DNA of 64,000 nucleotides from Lichtheimia corymbifera B2541 (taxonomy: Eukaryota > Mucoromycota > Mucoromycetes > Mucorales > Lichtheimiaceae): positions 1 to 64,000 of the forward strand of contig JNEU01001161.1 of NCBI GenBank assembly GCA_000697475.1, given 5' to 3'. The position numbers and the translations under genes were made by a program. The notes below the pieces were generated by a model that was not told where the DNA came from, ran no database searches, and worked only from the letters and a program-made list of their open reading frames with translations. The first letter of the stretch is position 1; every line of letters begins with the position of its first letter. Of this stretch, positions 33,387 through 45,860 are shown piece after piece.

Positions 33387-33602
33387 TTAATGGTTGCAGA
33401 CACAGACATCGTTCTTGTTGCAGTGGCCACCGTGCTTGTTGCCTTGCTTGATGCAGTGAGCAGAGCACAAAGCATTGCCACCACCACCGCTGGGGAGAAG
33501 GTTACCGAGTTGGCAGGTGCTGCGGCGTTCGAGCTCAGGAGAGGCAGAGGCACCAATGATCATGGTGATGGCAAAGATGAGAGCGAGGGTCTTCTTGAAC
33601 AT
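33387..33602 (-). CDS. Secreted defensin-like peptide precursor 2
   Basis: Intronless gene for 71 residues. A signal peptide MFKKTLALIFAITMIIG is followed by the processing site ERR before STCQLGNLLP. The six cysteines have the same spacing as in defensin 1 (C30, C46, C50, C61, C67, C69) and the end reads CNKNDVCVCNH. The ATG at 33602 is set by alignment with the paralogues and by the TATA box at 33667-33674; an upstream in-frame ATG at 33662 would add an unrelated leader. Likely a CSalpha-beta antimicrobial peptide; its target is not known. Confidence 0.9.
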   Translation of the reverse strand: MFKKTLALIFAITMIIGASASPELERRSTCQLGNLLPSGGGGNALCSAHCIKQGNKHGGHCNKNDVCVCNH

Positions 33603-33666
33603 TGTTGATTGGAATAAACTTGAGATGAGTTTGTTGATGATGTCCAATGCTGCATTTACCATTGAG

Positions 33667-33674
33667 TTTTTATA
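33667..33674 (-). promoter_or_regulatory. TATA box of defensin 2
   Basis: TATAAAAA on the minus strand, 65 bp upstream of the ATG. Confidence 0.7.
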
Positions 33675-33874
33675 ACTTTTGGCACTTTGCTGGATAATTG
33701 CATGATTCCGGGGACTCTCGGGTTCTAAATGTGCAAGTTGAACAAGAGGTTGTACATTGGATTCATAAAGGATTAGCAGCTTGGTACATACAACATGCTC
33801 CGTTTGCTATATGGGTTAGTAGAGGTATCAACGCAGAATTTGATCCTAGCCGCATGTGGAGTCAAAGTGGTCAC

Positions 33875-33890
33875 TGCGCCTCAGGTACCG
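33875..33890 (-). promoter_or_regulatory. Shared defensin upstream element, copy 2
   Basis: The 16-mer tgcgcctcaggtaccg (plus-strand reading) lies 273 bp upstream of the defensin 2 ATG. It recurs exactly at 35668 and 38858 upstream of the next two defensin genes. Further shared blocks follow, including gacagcttgcgcaa and, farther out, gctgcgcc. It could bind a regulator or simply be the conserved part of a duplicated promoter. Confidence 0.6.
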
Positions 33891-35171
33891 TCGATTGCTA
33901 CCAATAATTGAGTTGGTGCTGCAGAAAGCAGCAGTATCACGACAGCTTGCGCAAGAAGGAACGCATTTACCTATCACAAATAACACTTCTTTGATAGTTG
34001 CACGTGGGTCACCATCACGCTGTATCGGTCATCTCTTTGAGCTGCGCCCCCCTTTGACAAGATTTCATGCACCATCATCGCTGCAATGTTATTGATCTTA
34101 CACAAATCAAGGTTGTACATGGCATCAATGCGCTGTGGCGTTAACAGTGGTGATTTATTACTATTATTTTGTGTAAAGGATAATTTCTAGCACAGCCCCA
34201 AAGATCGCAATTGATTTTCTGCGAAAAGGAACATTGACAGACATAGCAGCCTTCCATAACGTCTACCTGTGAAAACAAATGAGAGTGAGTAAACGTTAGA
34301 TACATGATGACGATTCTTTCAACATGAGTACGGCAATGCTAGCGAAGATGATATGAATGCTTCTAAAAAATAGCATGATTAGTAGGTGTAACGACTTTCT
34401 TCATGGTGCTTGACTCTAACTTAATCTACCCGCTTTTGGATGGTAATAATATCTACCACACGAGCATGGGAACTGGGTAACAAGCTTAATAGTTCTCCAT
34501 CCCACCACCGGAAAAGCGGGCAAAGAAGGATGGGAACACAGAATACAGCAAGCAGTCTTGGTGATCATAGAGCGCGCTGTTATGGAGTTTTCATGCCAAC
34601 ATGGCCATTTTGGGCTAATAAGGTATTACAACCTTTTTTATCGTTTTTCAAGCGTTGGCATAGCAACGGCTTTGAGATCTATAAACGGATATATGCCCTC
34701 GTTGACTACAGCGCAAATGGCATGTTGACTTTTATTATGGCTGGCTATTAAGTCACCATATTGGAAACACAGGATGATGATGCCGAATGGGTCTCTCGGT
34801 AATAACAGTGGTCGTAATGATGGTATAAGAGCTCACCAACGAGCAAAATCATAAGCGAATGACTGGCTTATATACTAACAAGGTATGTACTTTAAAAAGT
34901 GCGATTGGTTGACAGAAAAAGGTTGTTATTCAGCGATTGAACTTTTATGCTTAACAAGTACCCAAATCATTATTCAACATATCTCGCGTGTTTTGTAGAA
35001 GGCACTAGAGCAAAGTACTGATGATTATAACCATAATTGATGGTAGACCAAGTTTATGTGTTTAAGGGTAACGATTTATTGAAAGATATTTCGCTAGAAG
35101 AGTGAAACAAACGATTCAATGGGTGTGTAGTGTAGAGTACAGATGGTATTTGGTTTCTTGTTGTAAGCAAT
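33891..35171. other. Intergenic region with duplicated defensin promoter blocks
   Basis: The first 200 bp belong to the duplicated upstream block of defensin 2, ending near gctgcgccc at 34042. The rest has no supported gene. Confidence 0.5.
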
Positions 35172-35387
35172 TTAATGGTTGCAGACACAGACATCGTCAT
35201 CGTTGCAGTGACCACCGTGGATGTTGCCTTGCTTGACGCAGTGAGCAGAGCACAAAGCATTGCCACCACCACCGCTGGGGAGAAGGTTACCGAGTTGGCA
35301 GGTGCTGCGCTTGTCAAGGACAGGAGTGGCAGAGGCGTTAAGGACCATGGAGATGGCAAAGATGAGAGCGAGGGTCTTCTTGAACAT
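35172..35387 (-). CDS. Secreted defensin-like peptide precursor 3
   Basis: Intronless gene for 71 residues. Signal peptide MFKKTLALIFAISMVL, Kex2-type site DKR, then STCQLGNLLPSGGGG and the same six-cysteine CSalpha-beta pattern. Two basic or neutral positions near the end are acidic (CNDDDVCVCNH), so the mature peptide is less positively charged than defensins 1 and 2. It is a tandem, same-strand neighbour of defensins 2 and 4. Confidence 0.9.
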   Translation of the reverse strand: MFKKTLALIFAISMVLNASATPVLDKRSTCQLGNLLPSGGGGNALCSAHCVKQGNIHGGHCNDDDVCVCNH

Positions 35388-35448
35388 TGTTGATTGGAAT
35401 AAACTTGAGATGATTGATAATGATGTCGGATGCAGCTTTTTTCAGCTT

Positions 35449-35456
35449 CTTTTATA
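35449..35456 (-). promoter_or_regulatory. TATA box of defensin 3
   Basis: TATAAAAG on the minus strand, 62 bp upstream of the ATG. Confidence 0.75.
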
Positions 35457-35667
35457 TCTTTTGGTGCGTTGATGGATCATGGCATGATTACAGTAAGGGA
35501 ACCCTCGAATTGCAAATTCACAAAAGTTGAACAAGTGGCTGCGCATTGGGTCAATAAAGGAATAGACACTTGGAAAACAACATGCTTCTTTGGCTATTTG
35601 GGTTTAGAGGAAGTAGTGTCAGGAACCCACTATCCACATTACCATATGTAGCGTTAAAAGTGGTCAC

Positions 35668-35683
35668 TGCGCCTCAGGTACCG
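35668..35683 (-). promoter_or_regulatory. Shared defensin upstream element, copy 3
   Basis: Exact 16-mer tgcgcctcaggtaccg, 281 bp upstream of the defensin 3 ATG. The flanking tggtcac matches copy 2 as well, and a gctgcgcccc block recurs near 35858. Confidence 0.6.
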
Positions 35684-38355
35684 GGTGTGCTGCTCTTGTT
35701 GTCTAATCTAAGCTAGTGCTGCAAAAGTGACAGTAGCACGACAGGTTGCGCAATAAGATTGACTCAGGCACATCACTCGTTATTAATTGATCGACGTATA
35801 TACCATCCGCCACAGATGGAATTAGCCATTTAAGGTGAATTCCAGCTTTGGCTGCGCCCCACTTTGACAACTTCATGCAACGTTGTTACACCAGATCATG
35901 GATTCGCGCATGAGAATCTGCACATGATCACGTTTTATTAAATGTTTGCTCTGGGTCATTGCACAGTGACAACCCATGGCATCTACCGGCAACATGAGAA
36001 AGGATAGGTCCCAGCGTGGTAGTAGAGAGTTCTCAGAAGAATAAAGTATCACCTGTGAATCCTGTACTTGGCTATATGAAATCTCCGCTACCACTAACTA
36101 ATATTGGGAATGCACGTTCTGGATCCTGGGTTGCTATGGTTACTGGTTTCTCTATGGCGAGGAAAGCTTAATAGCAATAGAAGAAGGTATCTTTATTATA
36201 ATAAGCCAAAAGGGATTATCTTGCAGTCAGGCATCTAAGTATGTACATAAGCATTATATGACTCAAAGCAGCGATTGAAGAGCAATGTCAATAAGGATGC
36301 TGCATGACATTTAACATGCAAACAAACAAATTGGCGGGTACCAATGCTTATTCAATGGCCGCATTTGCAACGACAAGCGAGTATGTATGAAAATCATGTG
36401 GTGGTTTGATACTGCTCCGCTGCTCTTGTTGCTGTAACGTCTTTTTTTATCGCCCCCTTCCCCCGGAGAGCAATGCAACAATAACACGACAACTTTACCA
36501 GCTCACCATCCCAGTTCCCACCCAGCTGGCTGTACCCATACTTAGTGAGATCAACATTGACGTTAGCTTGGGAGCAATATAACTTAAAAATTCTGCTGTT
36601 ATTAGATCCCAAATACACACGAAATCTTTGATGTCTATCTTTGGTGCTAAATAGAAACAGCCCCATACTTAGCCAATCATCCATACTTTGTAATGCCAAC
36701 TAAACTATGACTGTGTCTTCTTTGTATCTTCTTGATGCTTCTCTTTAGAAGATTAATGGTTTGCGTTATGTTAGCTATTGTCGTTTTGGGTTAAAGTTGT
36801 ATTATGCTATAATTGAACCACACCAGAAGAGCTAGATCACATACACCAAGGAAATCCCAGCACACCTCAGTTGACATTATCTGAAATGCCAGCACTTGAC
36901 ACAAGCAGTAAGTTGTACATGCCAAAAAAATTTCCGGTTAGTGCACCATCAACCTCGCCGCCAGCGTGCACATTTCCCAATACCATCTTTGATATTCCCT
37001 ATGTCTGCGCCCCAAGTCTCAAACTGAAGGAAGGTGATGCAGCATGTTCAATGCATGTAATTAACGCCGCGGAATACAAGATCATGCGTACCTATCTTCC
37101 AAGGTCAAAAGCATGGTACATGCTCTGTACATTCATTGGAAGATCAAAAGTGAATCATTGTATACAGCACTACGCGTGATCTTTATTAGCCATACTCTTA
37201 TGGACATTTTCATTATGATGCATACTCTTTGCTTGATATAGCAAGAGCTGCTGGTTGATGGTTGTTGAAGATGGATACAGCTAAATCACGTAGTTATTCA
37301 ATGCCTGTCTCGTATGTGAGATGAAACATGAGCACCAAAGGATCGAACCATTTAATGGGCCTGCTGTATGACTCAAATAATACGTTCAAGTCAAAACCAT
37401 TCTATTGTTCAAAGCGAACCAGGTTGTGAACGTTTGCTTTATATGATTAGCTTTTGGCCAATAGCAGCTGCCGTGCGCTGTGTCTGATCTATAAGATTAT
37501 TGAAAACCACTGAGCATATACTTTAGCAAGCCGTTCGACTCTGGTAGTTAAGTCCATTATCATCCATGTGTAAGAAAGCTATCGTACTATGTTCAAGGAT
37601 GGATTACGAAGGCTCTTTTGAGGGAGGAGGAATTCGTTGATGAAGGTTTCCTTTGCCATTCTCGATCAGGCTTACTAGTTTTGGCTGCAAGTAGTAGCAA
37701 GAATTCCTTTCATGTGTTCATAGCTTCGTCCTTTATGTGCATAGCAACATCCTTAACGAGATGTGCTTATTCTTCAATCAATGACGATCAAGTGTACTGA
37801 ATAGAGCAAGAATTCACACTGCTAACAAGACCATTTATGTATGCTCCGCATCAACAATCAGCATATATATATCGCAATCGCAGGTGTTTGGATATGCCTC
37901 TGGTACCAGGTGTATTCATTTATGGTTACAAGCCATCAATATATAGTCGTGGGTTTGCTTCTGTAAGATAAAGACACACTTTGGGCAAAGTGGTAATAAG
38001 CTAAGGACGACACAGAGACGAGAACGTGCTATAATGTTACAACGAGGATGGTTCGATTTGAGCAAGCCAGACATTTTTGGTTGTGTTTGACAAAATCTTA
38101 TTACAAAACTCCACCCACTTTTGTTAAAGCATCCACCAGAGTGGTAGAGCATGCTGTTTTGCAGTATACACACCAACACAAGCAATTATCTAATAGTGAG
38201 TCTCCCCACCCATATATAGTATCCATGATCAACGAGTTAGGTGTGTAAAAAGAAGGGATAATGATTTATTAAAAGATCATTGATAAGGACAGCCGATTCA
38301 AATATGCCACCATGGACACAAATGATGGGGTGTGGCGGATCTTGAGTATAGTTTC
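35684..38355. other. Gene-poor region
   Basis: About 2.7 kb. The ORFs at 36394-36699 (minus) and 36871-37179 (plus), each about 100 codons, have no recognisable motif or splice partners. I see no repeat copy or RNA gene. Confidence 0.5.
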
Positions 38356-38568
38356 TTAGTTGCAGACACAGACATCGTCATCGTTGCAGTGACCACCGTG
38401 GACGTTGCCTTGCTTGACGCAGTGAGCAGAGCACAAAGCATTGCCACCACCACCGCTGGGGAGAAGGTTACCGAGTTGGCAGGTGCTGCGCTTGTCAAGC
38501 TCAGGAGAGGCAGAGGCACCAAGGACCATGGAGATGGCAAAGATGAGAGCGAGGGTCTTCTTGAACAT
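38356..38568 (-). CDS. Secreted defensin-like peptide precursor 4
   Basis: Intronless gene for 70 residues, one shorter than its paralogues because the final His codon is replaced by the stop. Signal peptide MFKKTLALIFAISMVLG, processing site DKR, STCQLGNLLP, and the same six cysteines, with CNDDDVCVCN at the end. The near-identity of signal peptide and mature region to defensin 3 indicates recent tandem duplication. Confidence 0.9.
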   Translation of the reverse strand: MFKKTLALIFAISMVLGASASPELDKRSTCQLGNLLPSGGGGNALCSAHCVKQGNVHGGHCNDDDVCVCN

Positions 38569-38632
38569 TGTTGATTGGAATAAACTTGAGATGAGTTTGT
38601 TGATGATGTCCAATGCTGCTTTTTTTCTGCTT

Positions 38633-38640
38633 CTTTTATA
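38633..38640 (-). promoter_or_regulatory. TATA box of defensin 4
   Basis: TATAAAAG on the minus strand, 65 bp upstream of the ATG. Confidence 0.75.
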
Positions 38641-38857
38641 TCTTTTTGGTTTGATTCACCTTATCACTTTCACACTGCCAAGAAGGTCAGATCCAACACG
38701 CTTCACAAGAGGCTGTGCATTCAACAAACCTCCTTGTTAAGGTCTAGTAAACTTGAATAATAATCATCGTTAGCGTCTTGCTATGCGATTTTTGTCAGGA
38801 AATCAGGTACAGCTTTAGATCCATGCCGTATGTGGCATGTACAAAACGTCCCATAGC

Positions 38858-38873
38858 TGCGCCTCAGGTACCG
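38858..38873 (-). promoter_or_regulatory. Shared defensin upstream element, copy 4
   Basis: Exact 16-mer tgcgcctcaggtaccg, 290 bp upstream of the defensin 4 ATG. The block gacagcttgcgcaa follows near 38930 and ggctgcgcc near 39050, as in copies 2 and 3. Confidence 0.6.
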
Positions 38874-40479
38874 TTCTATGTGCTGCTGTTGTTATGGTGC
38901 CTGAGCCAGGCAAGTGGTAACACTATTCCGACAGCTTGCGCAAAAGTTGGCGCACCCACGCGTCACCTTTGATTTTCATGATCGACGTACATGGACACTA
39001 GCCACATGCCAAAGTTACTCTAATTACCCATTTTAGGTGTATTTCTAGATGGCTGCGCCTTTATTTCACATCGTTTATGCATACCATCATGTCCCCTGTC
39101 ATATGATGCTTTTCTTTGATATTCTATTTGGTTGCTATAGAAACACGCTAAATGAGAATTCCTTGATTGTACAATCGTACAAGAAGTGTAACGTACAGGT
39201 CCCGACTTGCTCATATGTCCATTTCATGTATTCCTCAAATGCAGTCTCATATAGTGAGCACACACTAATATCAGCAGGTGGGATACGATGTTTCCTAAGA
39301 TTTGCTGATATGGGATCCTGTGTTAGGGAAATCGGGGTAACCATGATGATCGATCACTGCTGCATAAGTTATGCAGAATTTATGCTACAATACACGGATG
39401 CTGTCACCGAGTACTATGGTGCTAGCCGAGACGTTCATTCATCTATCTTTATATCGCGCGATGATGGTGCATCTGGAGACCAAAACATCAGACAGAGCTA
39501 CATAGCTCCCTTGCTTATTATAATATGTATCCAAGTGTTAATCATTATCTTCAACTCAACACGCATTATATATATGCCAGAATAGAAGAGCATGTTTATT
39601 TCATGTAGAAGGAAAGGACTACATTGTACCTATGGCTTCTCTACATATATGAGGAGTGCTCACCTCATCCAGCTTAGCCGGTAGTGGTACACGTATATTG
39701 CTTGGCATCAGCTATTATCGTTATCACGCATATTCACCGTACATAGCAGGGTATATCAATATGGTCAGCGATGAAGCAATCAACTTGGACAAATACACTC
39801 AAAAATGGGTATCCCTATGTATTGGTCATCGTCCTTGTAACCTGAAAGGACGACGATGTCAGCCAATGAAAAAGTCTTTCATTCATTAAGTAGTCAATGG
39901 CACATAGATATACTGAGACAGGTACCTTCGCTGCATGTTGGAGTGCTCAAAATCGGGGTAGACTTGGCAGGCACTTAGCAGTCGATGAAGCGGTCGATCT
40001 AAAGAAAATGTATAACGAGCTGAAAAAAAAAAGGTCGAAGGCAAACAAAGAACATCCAGCCAAGACCATGGTCTTTGTATGAAATGCTCATGAGAAGTTG
40101 CTGTTGTTGAATGCCGTTTACTGCCTTAAAGGGCCGATCGAAGACTTCACGATAATGATAACAGATATCGCCACCGAATAGGAGACAATGAGTCAAAAGA
40201 AAAGGGGATGATACTACAAAGAATCACCATTCATTGTTGTTTCAACCCATCATTATTAGTGGCTTCATTTTCTTCATCTGCACCACAAGTTTCCGAGACG
40301 ACTATAAGCTTCATTGTTTGGCCCAGTTGTCAACTTGGTATAAGCCATCCTTTCCCATGGTAAACTCATATCCATATCCATATCCATATCCGTATTCGCA
40401 AGTTGTATATATTGAAACAAGTTGCTACACGTAAATAAAGATGCTACTATAGAACGACTATCTGCTGTTCATGTAAGAA
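38874..40479. other. Gene-poor region
   Basis: The first 180 bp are the outer part of the duplicated defensin promoter. A 178-codon plus-strand frame (39049-39585) starts inside that promoter block and shows no family features. A short run of catatc repeats lies at about 40370-40390. Confidence 0.45.
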
Positions 40480-40850
40480 AGGCTGCAACGCAGGTTGCTG
40501 CAAATTGCTTGAGACAATGGAGTAAAGACCTTGCTAATAGCAATAGCTGCTACGGTTGGTTCCGGTAGAGGGGTGTGCAAGAGCGTGTGTTGCAGTAGAC
40601 TGACAAGGCTGTGAACGCTGTTTGATACAATGGAGTAAAGACATCAATAATGGCAACTGCTGTTACGTTTGGTCGTGGTAGAGGCGTGTACAAACGAGAG
40701 AAGGTGAAGTGTCAAGAAACGCGGTTATTGTCGTAGCGAGGTGCGCACGCCATGAAGTTGACATTCAGTCAGAGACAATCGGATCAAGAGAACTGCAGGC
40801 TTGACATGATGGGTTGAAGCAGGACATTCGCTCACGGATGATAATTGTAC
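40480..40850 (-). repeat. Truncated tail of composite repeat, copy 4 (inverted)
   Basis: It matches the inner tail (the ttagcaaggtctt units, the cgtgtgttgcagtagactgac block and the ccatggcgtg-type block) in reverse orientation. Neither the monomer array nor the distal coding-like part is present. Confidence 0.7.
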
Positions 40851-41862
40851 TTGGAGCCAACAGCTGCGAATGGGAGGGTGCAATGTGGCAAAAAAGACAA
40901 GCCAAAAGTGGAAGACCTGAGAATTAATGGCCTTCTATAAGTGGAGTGCATGATGAGAGCTGCTACACTGCTGCTGCTGTGCTGTCTAGTCCGAATAAGA
41001 AATACCTTGTCTTCTCCACTCATCCACCTACATCCTATTTTTCGTGTAATTCTTTGCAGTAAAGTCATTTCAAAAGTTCATCAGTTACAATACCCAATGT
41101 GGGTCTTTTTTGATTATTATATGAACGAATCACTACGCTGTTGATGCGGGGGGTTTGTGCGACCGGATCAGACCTGAGATCCAATGACAGTGCCAGATGG
41201 GTTACTGCATGTTCGACTCAAGAACTTTTATTGATTATATAGCTGCATAGCTGGAGGGTGGTAGAGGGGAACCAAGTATATGCCAATTATAATTGGAATT
41301 GCCAAGTCCTATTAGACCGACCTGATCTGGCCCACGTATGCTTGGCTGCACATGTCAATGCGATCTTATAACACGTATACTGGTCTTCTCAGAATTCTTT
41401 GGGCAAAGGGCGCGGGTGATACTATGTTAGTCCAAGCGAATAAAGATTAAAGGATGTGACATCAGCTCAGGGGAGATTATCATTGAGGATAATGATCAAT
41501 GGACCTTAAGAGGTGAGGATCAAGTAGAACTACAATAGGCACTTTTCTCTATTACTTGAAATCAAAGTGAAACATTACAACTCGGGATATGTAGTAGCAT
41601 CATCATGCTGTTGGGCATTTTCCATCATTCTCAAAGGATAAATAATTCCGAGCAGTGGGTTGGGGGTATCATCATCCGTAGTGAGGGACATAATATGACA
41701 CATTGAGGAATTGCATATATGCATGGCCACATGGGTTTGCTTGGTAAAAAAGCAAGAACAGAAAAAGAGCGGGATATTAAAACACATTTTGCATTGACAT
41801 CCGGCAAAACATAGCCGATTTAGCTGGCGACGATCGGCAGGGTTTTATGCTGCAACTGCTCA
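40851..41862. other. Upstream region of second P450 fusion
   Basis: About 1 kb without a supported gene. Confidence 0.45.
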
Positions 41863-41870
41863 TATAAAAG
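41863..41870 (+). promoter_or_regulatory. TATA box of P450 fusion copy 2
   Basis: TATAAAAG, 61 bp upstream of the ATG at 41924. Confidence 0.75.
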
Positions 41871-41923
41871 GAACACAATTATGATCCAGGGACCACCATC
41901 TATCCTTCATCACCACCAGCAAA

Positions 41924-44900
41924 ATGTCTGAAAACACATCCACTTCACTTATTGTCATATTGAAACGTGACAGCAAAGATATCGAAAAGAACGGCAAGAT
42001 TATCAACTTTGGTTCGGGCGCCAGCTTGAATACCGTGTGCGAACTTGCCATGGAGAAGCTTGGTATTGCTCGCAACATTCCCACGTCTGATATTATGCTA
42101 TTGGATAAATCCGGTCAACCTATCAGCACCATTGACCACATACGACAGCAGCAAGTTGTATATGTTGACATGAAGATGCAAATCAAGGACGTCGTCCCAG
42201 GCCCTTTCAAGTACCCCTTTGTTGGATCTGTTGGATCACTGCTCCCACACATGTAAGTACAGTATGCGACACCTTATGATACGATGGATGCTAATGTATG
42301 AGTACATAGAGCGTTTGGATGGATGAATTTGTTTGAGAAATATGGCCCACTTGTCAACATGTCTATCTTCGGCGTCGAATCTTATGCTACCAACGACCCC
42401 GCTATAGCTGAAATATTCGTCAAGGAGTCCGAGTTCTTTACAAAAAAGATCGCCAGTGATTTGGCTGAAGTCAGAGAATTCGCTGGAGATGGCCTGTTTA
42501 CCAGCAATACGGATGAAGAGAATTGGGAACTTGCTCACAAGCTTCTCATGCCTGCATTTAGTCCACGTGCCATCAAGGTAATATTTCGTATTATTGACGT
42601 TGAATGACTTTTTAACTGATGATCGCTTGTTTATCTTTCTTAGGCCTATCTAAATGAAATGGGAAACATTGCCATGGAAACGATCAAAACGCTTGAACAA
42701 TTCGAGCCCACTGAAAAAGTCGAAATTCTTGATTGGACCACTCGTTTGACATTTGAAACCATTGGACGGTGCGGTTTTGGCTACAACTTTGGGATGCTTG
42801 CTTCAAGAGATGCACCTGCTCATCCTTTTATTGATGCTATGGGATATTGTCTCAAGACTGCAGTTCTTCGAACGATCAGTCCATCTATGGTCAACAAGCT
42901 TTCGTTCGAGCGAAATCGTCGGTTCGATTACTATGTCAAGCTCGTGAATGATACGGTGGCTCAAGTTATCGAAGAACGTAAAAATAGCCCTGATGCTGGT
43001 GACATGAACAAGGACCTGATGGGATTTATGCTGAATGCACGGGACGAGCACAATCTGGGCCTTTCAGATCAAAACATCGTATACCAAGTCATCACATTTC
43101 TCATAGCAGGACATGATGTAAGTCATCTGGAAATCAACATTGGGAAAAACAAGGGCATTAACCAAAGGATTAATACATAGACTACAGCCAATACACTTTC
43201 GTGGGCATTTTACGAGTTGTCTCGTAATCCGGAAGTCGAGGCTAGAGTGTTGCAAGAAATTGCAGATGTTGGTATCACGCACGACCAAATACCTACCGTG
43301 GAACAAATCAGCCAGCTCAAGTACATGCACAAGGTGATCAAGGAAACGACACGCAAGTACCCACCTGTTCAAAACCTTACAAAGTATTGTAAGAAGGATT
43401 GTATTCTTCCTGGAGGCTATGTCGTCAAGGCCAATTGTCCTGCTGAGGTGATTGTGTACGCCATGCACCATAATCCAAACGTGTATCCTGATCCTGAGCG
43501 CTTTGATCCCGAGAGATTTTCGCCTGAAGAAGAGCAGAAACGTTCTCAGTATTCGTGGCTTCCTTTCAGCACAGGTCCACGTGGTTGCCTTGGTATGGCA
43601 TTTGCTATTCAAGAACTCAAGGTAGTCATGTCAATGCTTTTACACCGATTCAAGTTCTTTTACGGTAAGTTTTGATTTTATTACTTCTCCAATGCATTAC
43701 ATACATATTCATCTCTATCATTATTTTACATAGATGGCCCTGATGTTACTTTTGATCCATTGCAAGCTACTACCAAACCAGTGGATTTCCTTGTAAACAT
43801 CCAACCTCGTACGGATATGCCTGCACCCAGATCGCCATCCACTGCTGCTGCTGCTGCTGATAATGAGAGCACTCTCAAGAGTGATACCACCACCAAGGAT
43901 AAACCCAAGGCGACCATTCCGGAATACAAGGCGGTTGCTGAGCAAATAGCATCTCGTTCTGCTGCAGAGTTACCACCCATTACCTTTTTATATGGTACAC
44001 AGACTGGCACTGCTCAGGATTATGCTTCTCAACTTGCAACCCAAGCGCGTTCCTTTGGTTTCAAGGATGTCAAACTTCAACCGATGGATCAATGGCGTGT
44101 ACTTGATACTGGCAAATATGAACCTTCACAAGCCCAAGAATTGGTAGTGATCTGTACAGCAACATATAATGGTCAACCTCCCGATTCTGCTGAGCGCTTT
44201 GACAAGTTCCTCAATGACAAGACCAGGGATCTGGAGAACAATGGCGATCTGTTAAAGTCACTCCGATATGCCGTATTTGGTGTCGGCAACAAGAATTGGC
44301 GCACGTACCAGGTCTTCCCTCAAAAAGTCAATGACACCCTTGAACGTCTTGGTGCTGAACGCTTCTTTGACTGTGGACAAGGCAATGCTGACAAGGACAT
44401 GGACGCCGACTTTAACGAATGGTAAGCTTTGATAACTTGGAAGTAAGGAAATTGCGTGCTAATCGTTCGCATCGCATAGGTCTGCTCACTTTTGGGTCAG
44501 TGCTTTGACACAATTCGGTCTCTCTCTTCCTCAGAGCCAATGGGTGGTCCCTTCAGCCAATACGGGCGATCAGCATGTCAAGGTGAACTTCATTAGCCCA
44601 TCCGACAGCAATAAATGGGAAGCTGGTGTAGCCAATCGCAATGGCGAGTACAACGTTACTATTCTTCGGAACGAGGAACTGCAACAGCCAGCATCCGATC
44701 GCAGGACACGTCATATTGAGCTTGACATATCATCATTGGAACCTCTTTACAAGGATGGACGAGTCTTTTTGGCAGGAGATCATTTGGAAGTGTATCCTGA
44801 AAACGATGCCGAGGTTGTGGAGGCCATTGGTGTCAACTTTGGATGGGTGCTTGATTCTGTATTTGAAGTCGATCCAGCAAGTCTTGATAACGTATCACCT

Positions 44901-45860
44901 CGTTCACTCGCAGCATCCATTCATGGTCCATGTACGATCCGCAATGCGCTCACTTTTTACGCCGATCTCTCATCACCACCTACACGCACCATGTTATCCA
45001 TTTTCGCTGAGCAATTACGTGCTACTTCGGAGGAGACAGCTGAAGTGTTCAGCAAGTTGATTATGCCCGACAGCCCTGAATATGCTTCCTTCATTGAAAA
45101 ATACCGCACAATTCTCGATTTACAAAAAGGATTTCCTCAAGTGAAGCGGTTGGATTTGGCTCAATTCATGACAGCTGTGGGTGTGATGCAACCACGTCGA
45201 TACTCGATTGCTTCATCTCCTTTGGCCGATTCAAAACAAGCTGCATTGACGGTGGGCGTGGTTCATGATATGCTCAAGGATGGTCGTGAATCCTATGGAC
45301 TAGCATCTTCCTATTTGGCTCGTAGCACTGAATCCACCAAACTACGTGCTATGCTCAAATCATCCAAGAGCAGCTTTGCATTGCCATCCGATCCCAAGGT
45401 GCCCATTATTATGATTGCTGCTGGTACAGGTGTATCACCTTTCCGAGGATTCTTGGAGGAACGTGCATGCCAACGAAACCAAGGTGAACAAGTGGGCGAC
45501 TGTGTGCTTTTCTTTGGTTGTCGTCGCAAGGATCATGACTTTATCTACGCCGAGGAAATGCAACAACATGTCGAGAAGGGTGTCTTGAAGGATTTACATG
45601 TTGCCTTTTCACGCCAAGGTGAACCTGTCAAGTATGTCCAGCATCAACTATTGAATCAAGCTGTCAAGGTGTGGGACCTGCTGCAGCATTCGAATGCTAT
45701 TGTTTATGTTTGCGGTGCTGGTGCCATGAGCCGGGATGTACGACGCACTTTTTGTTCGATGGCCAAGAGCTTTGGTCAAGCAAGCACTAGTGAAGAAGCC
45801 GAAAACTATATCAAGGACTTGATAGAAGAGGGTCGTTACAATGAAGATGTTTGGGGTTAA
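41924..45860 (+). CDS. P450-reductase fusion (CYP505-like) with N-terminal ubiquitin-like domain, copy 2
   Basis: Six exons at the same positions as copy 1: 41924-42252, 42310-42577, 42644-43117, 43181-43664, 43734-44421, 44480-45860, giving 1207 residues. The N-terminal beta-grasp-like module (SLIVILKRDSKDIE..., NFGSGAS, ELAMEKLGI, IMLLDKSG) is kept. Further landmarks are VPGPFKYPFVGS, AGHDTT, ExxR in KETTRKYPP, the haem loop FSTGPRGCLG with Cys493, a Ser/Thr/Ala linker, LYGTQTGTA for FMN, RRYSIASSP for FAD, AAGTGVSPFRGF for NADP and the C-terminus YNEDVWG. It is a paralogue of copy 1 in the same orientation, about 17 kb away. P450 and linker parts have diverged, while parts of the reductase exon are nearly identical in DNA. 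The substrate is not predictable from sequence. Confidence 0.93.

Noticed and set aside
34440..34751. 103-codon plus-strand frame
   Set aside because: Irregular composition, no homologous features, overlaps no conserved block.
36394..36699. 101-codon minus-strand frame in a gene-poor stretch
   Set aside because: No recognisable motif and no supporting splice or promoter signals.
36871..37179. 102-codon plus-strand frame
   Set aside because: No motif or context; probably chance.
39049..39585. 178-codon plus-strand frame
   Set aside because: It begins inside the duplicated defensin promoter block and shows no domain, signal peptide or splice context. Length alone is not enough.
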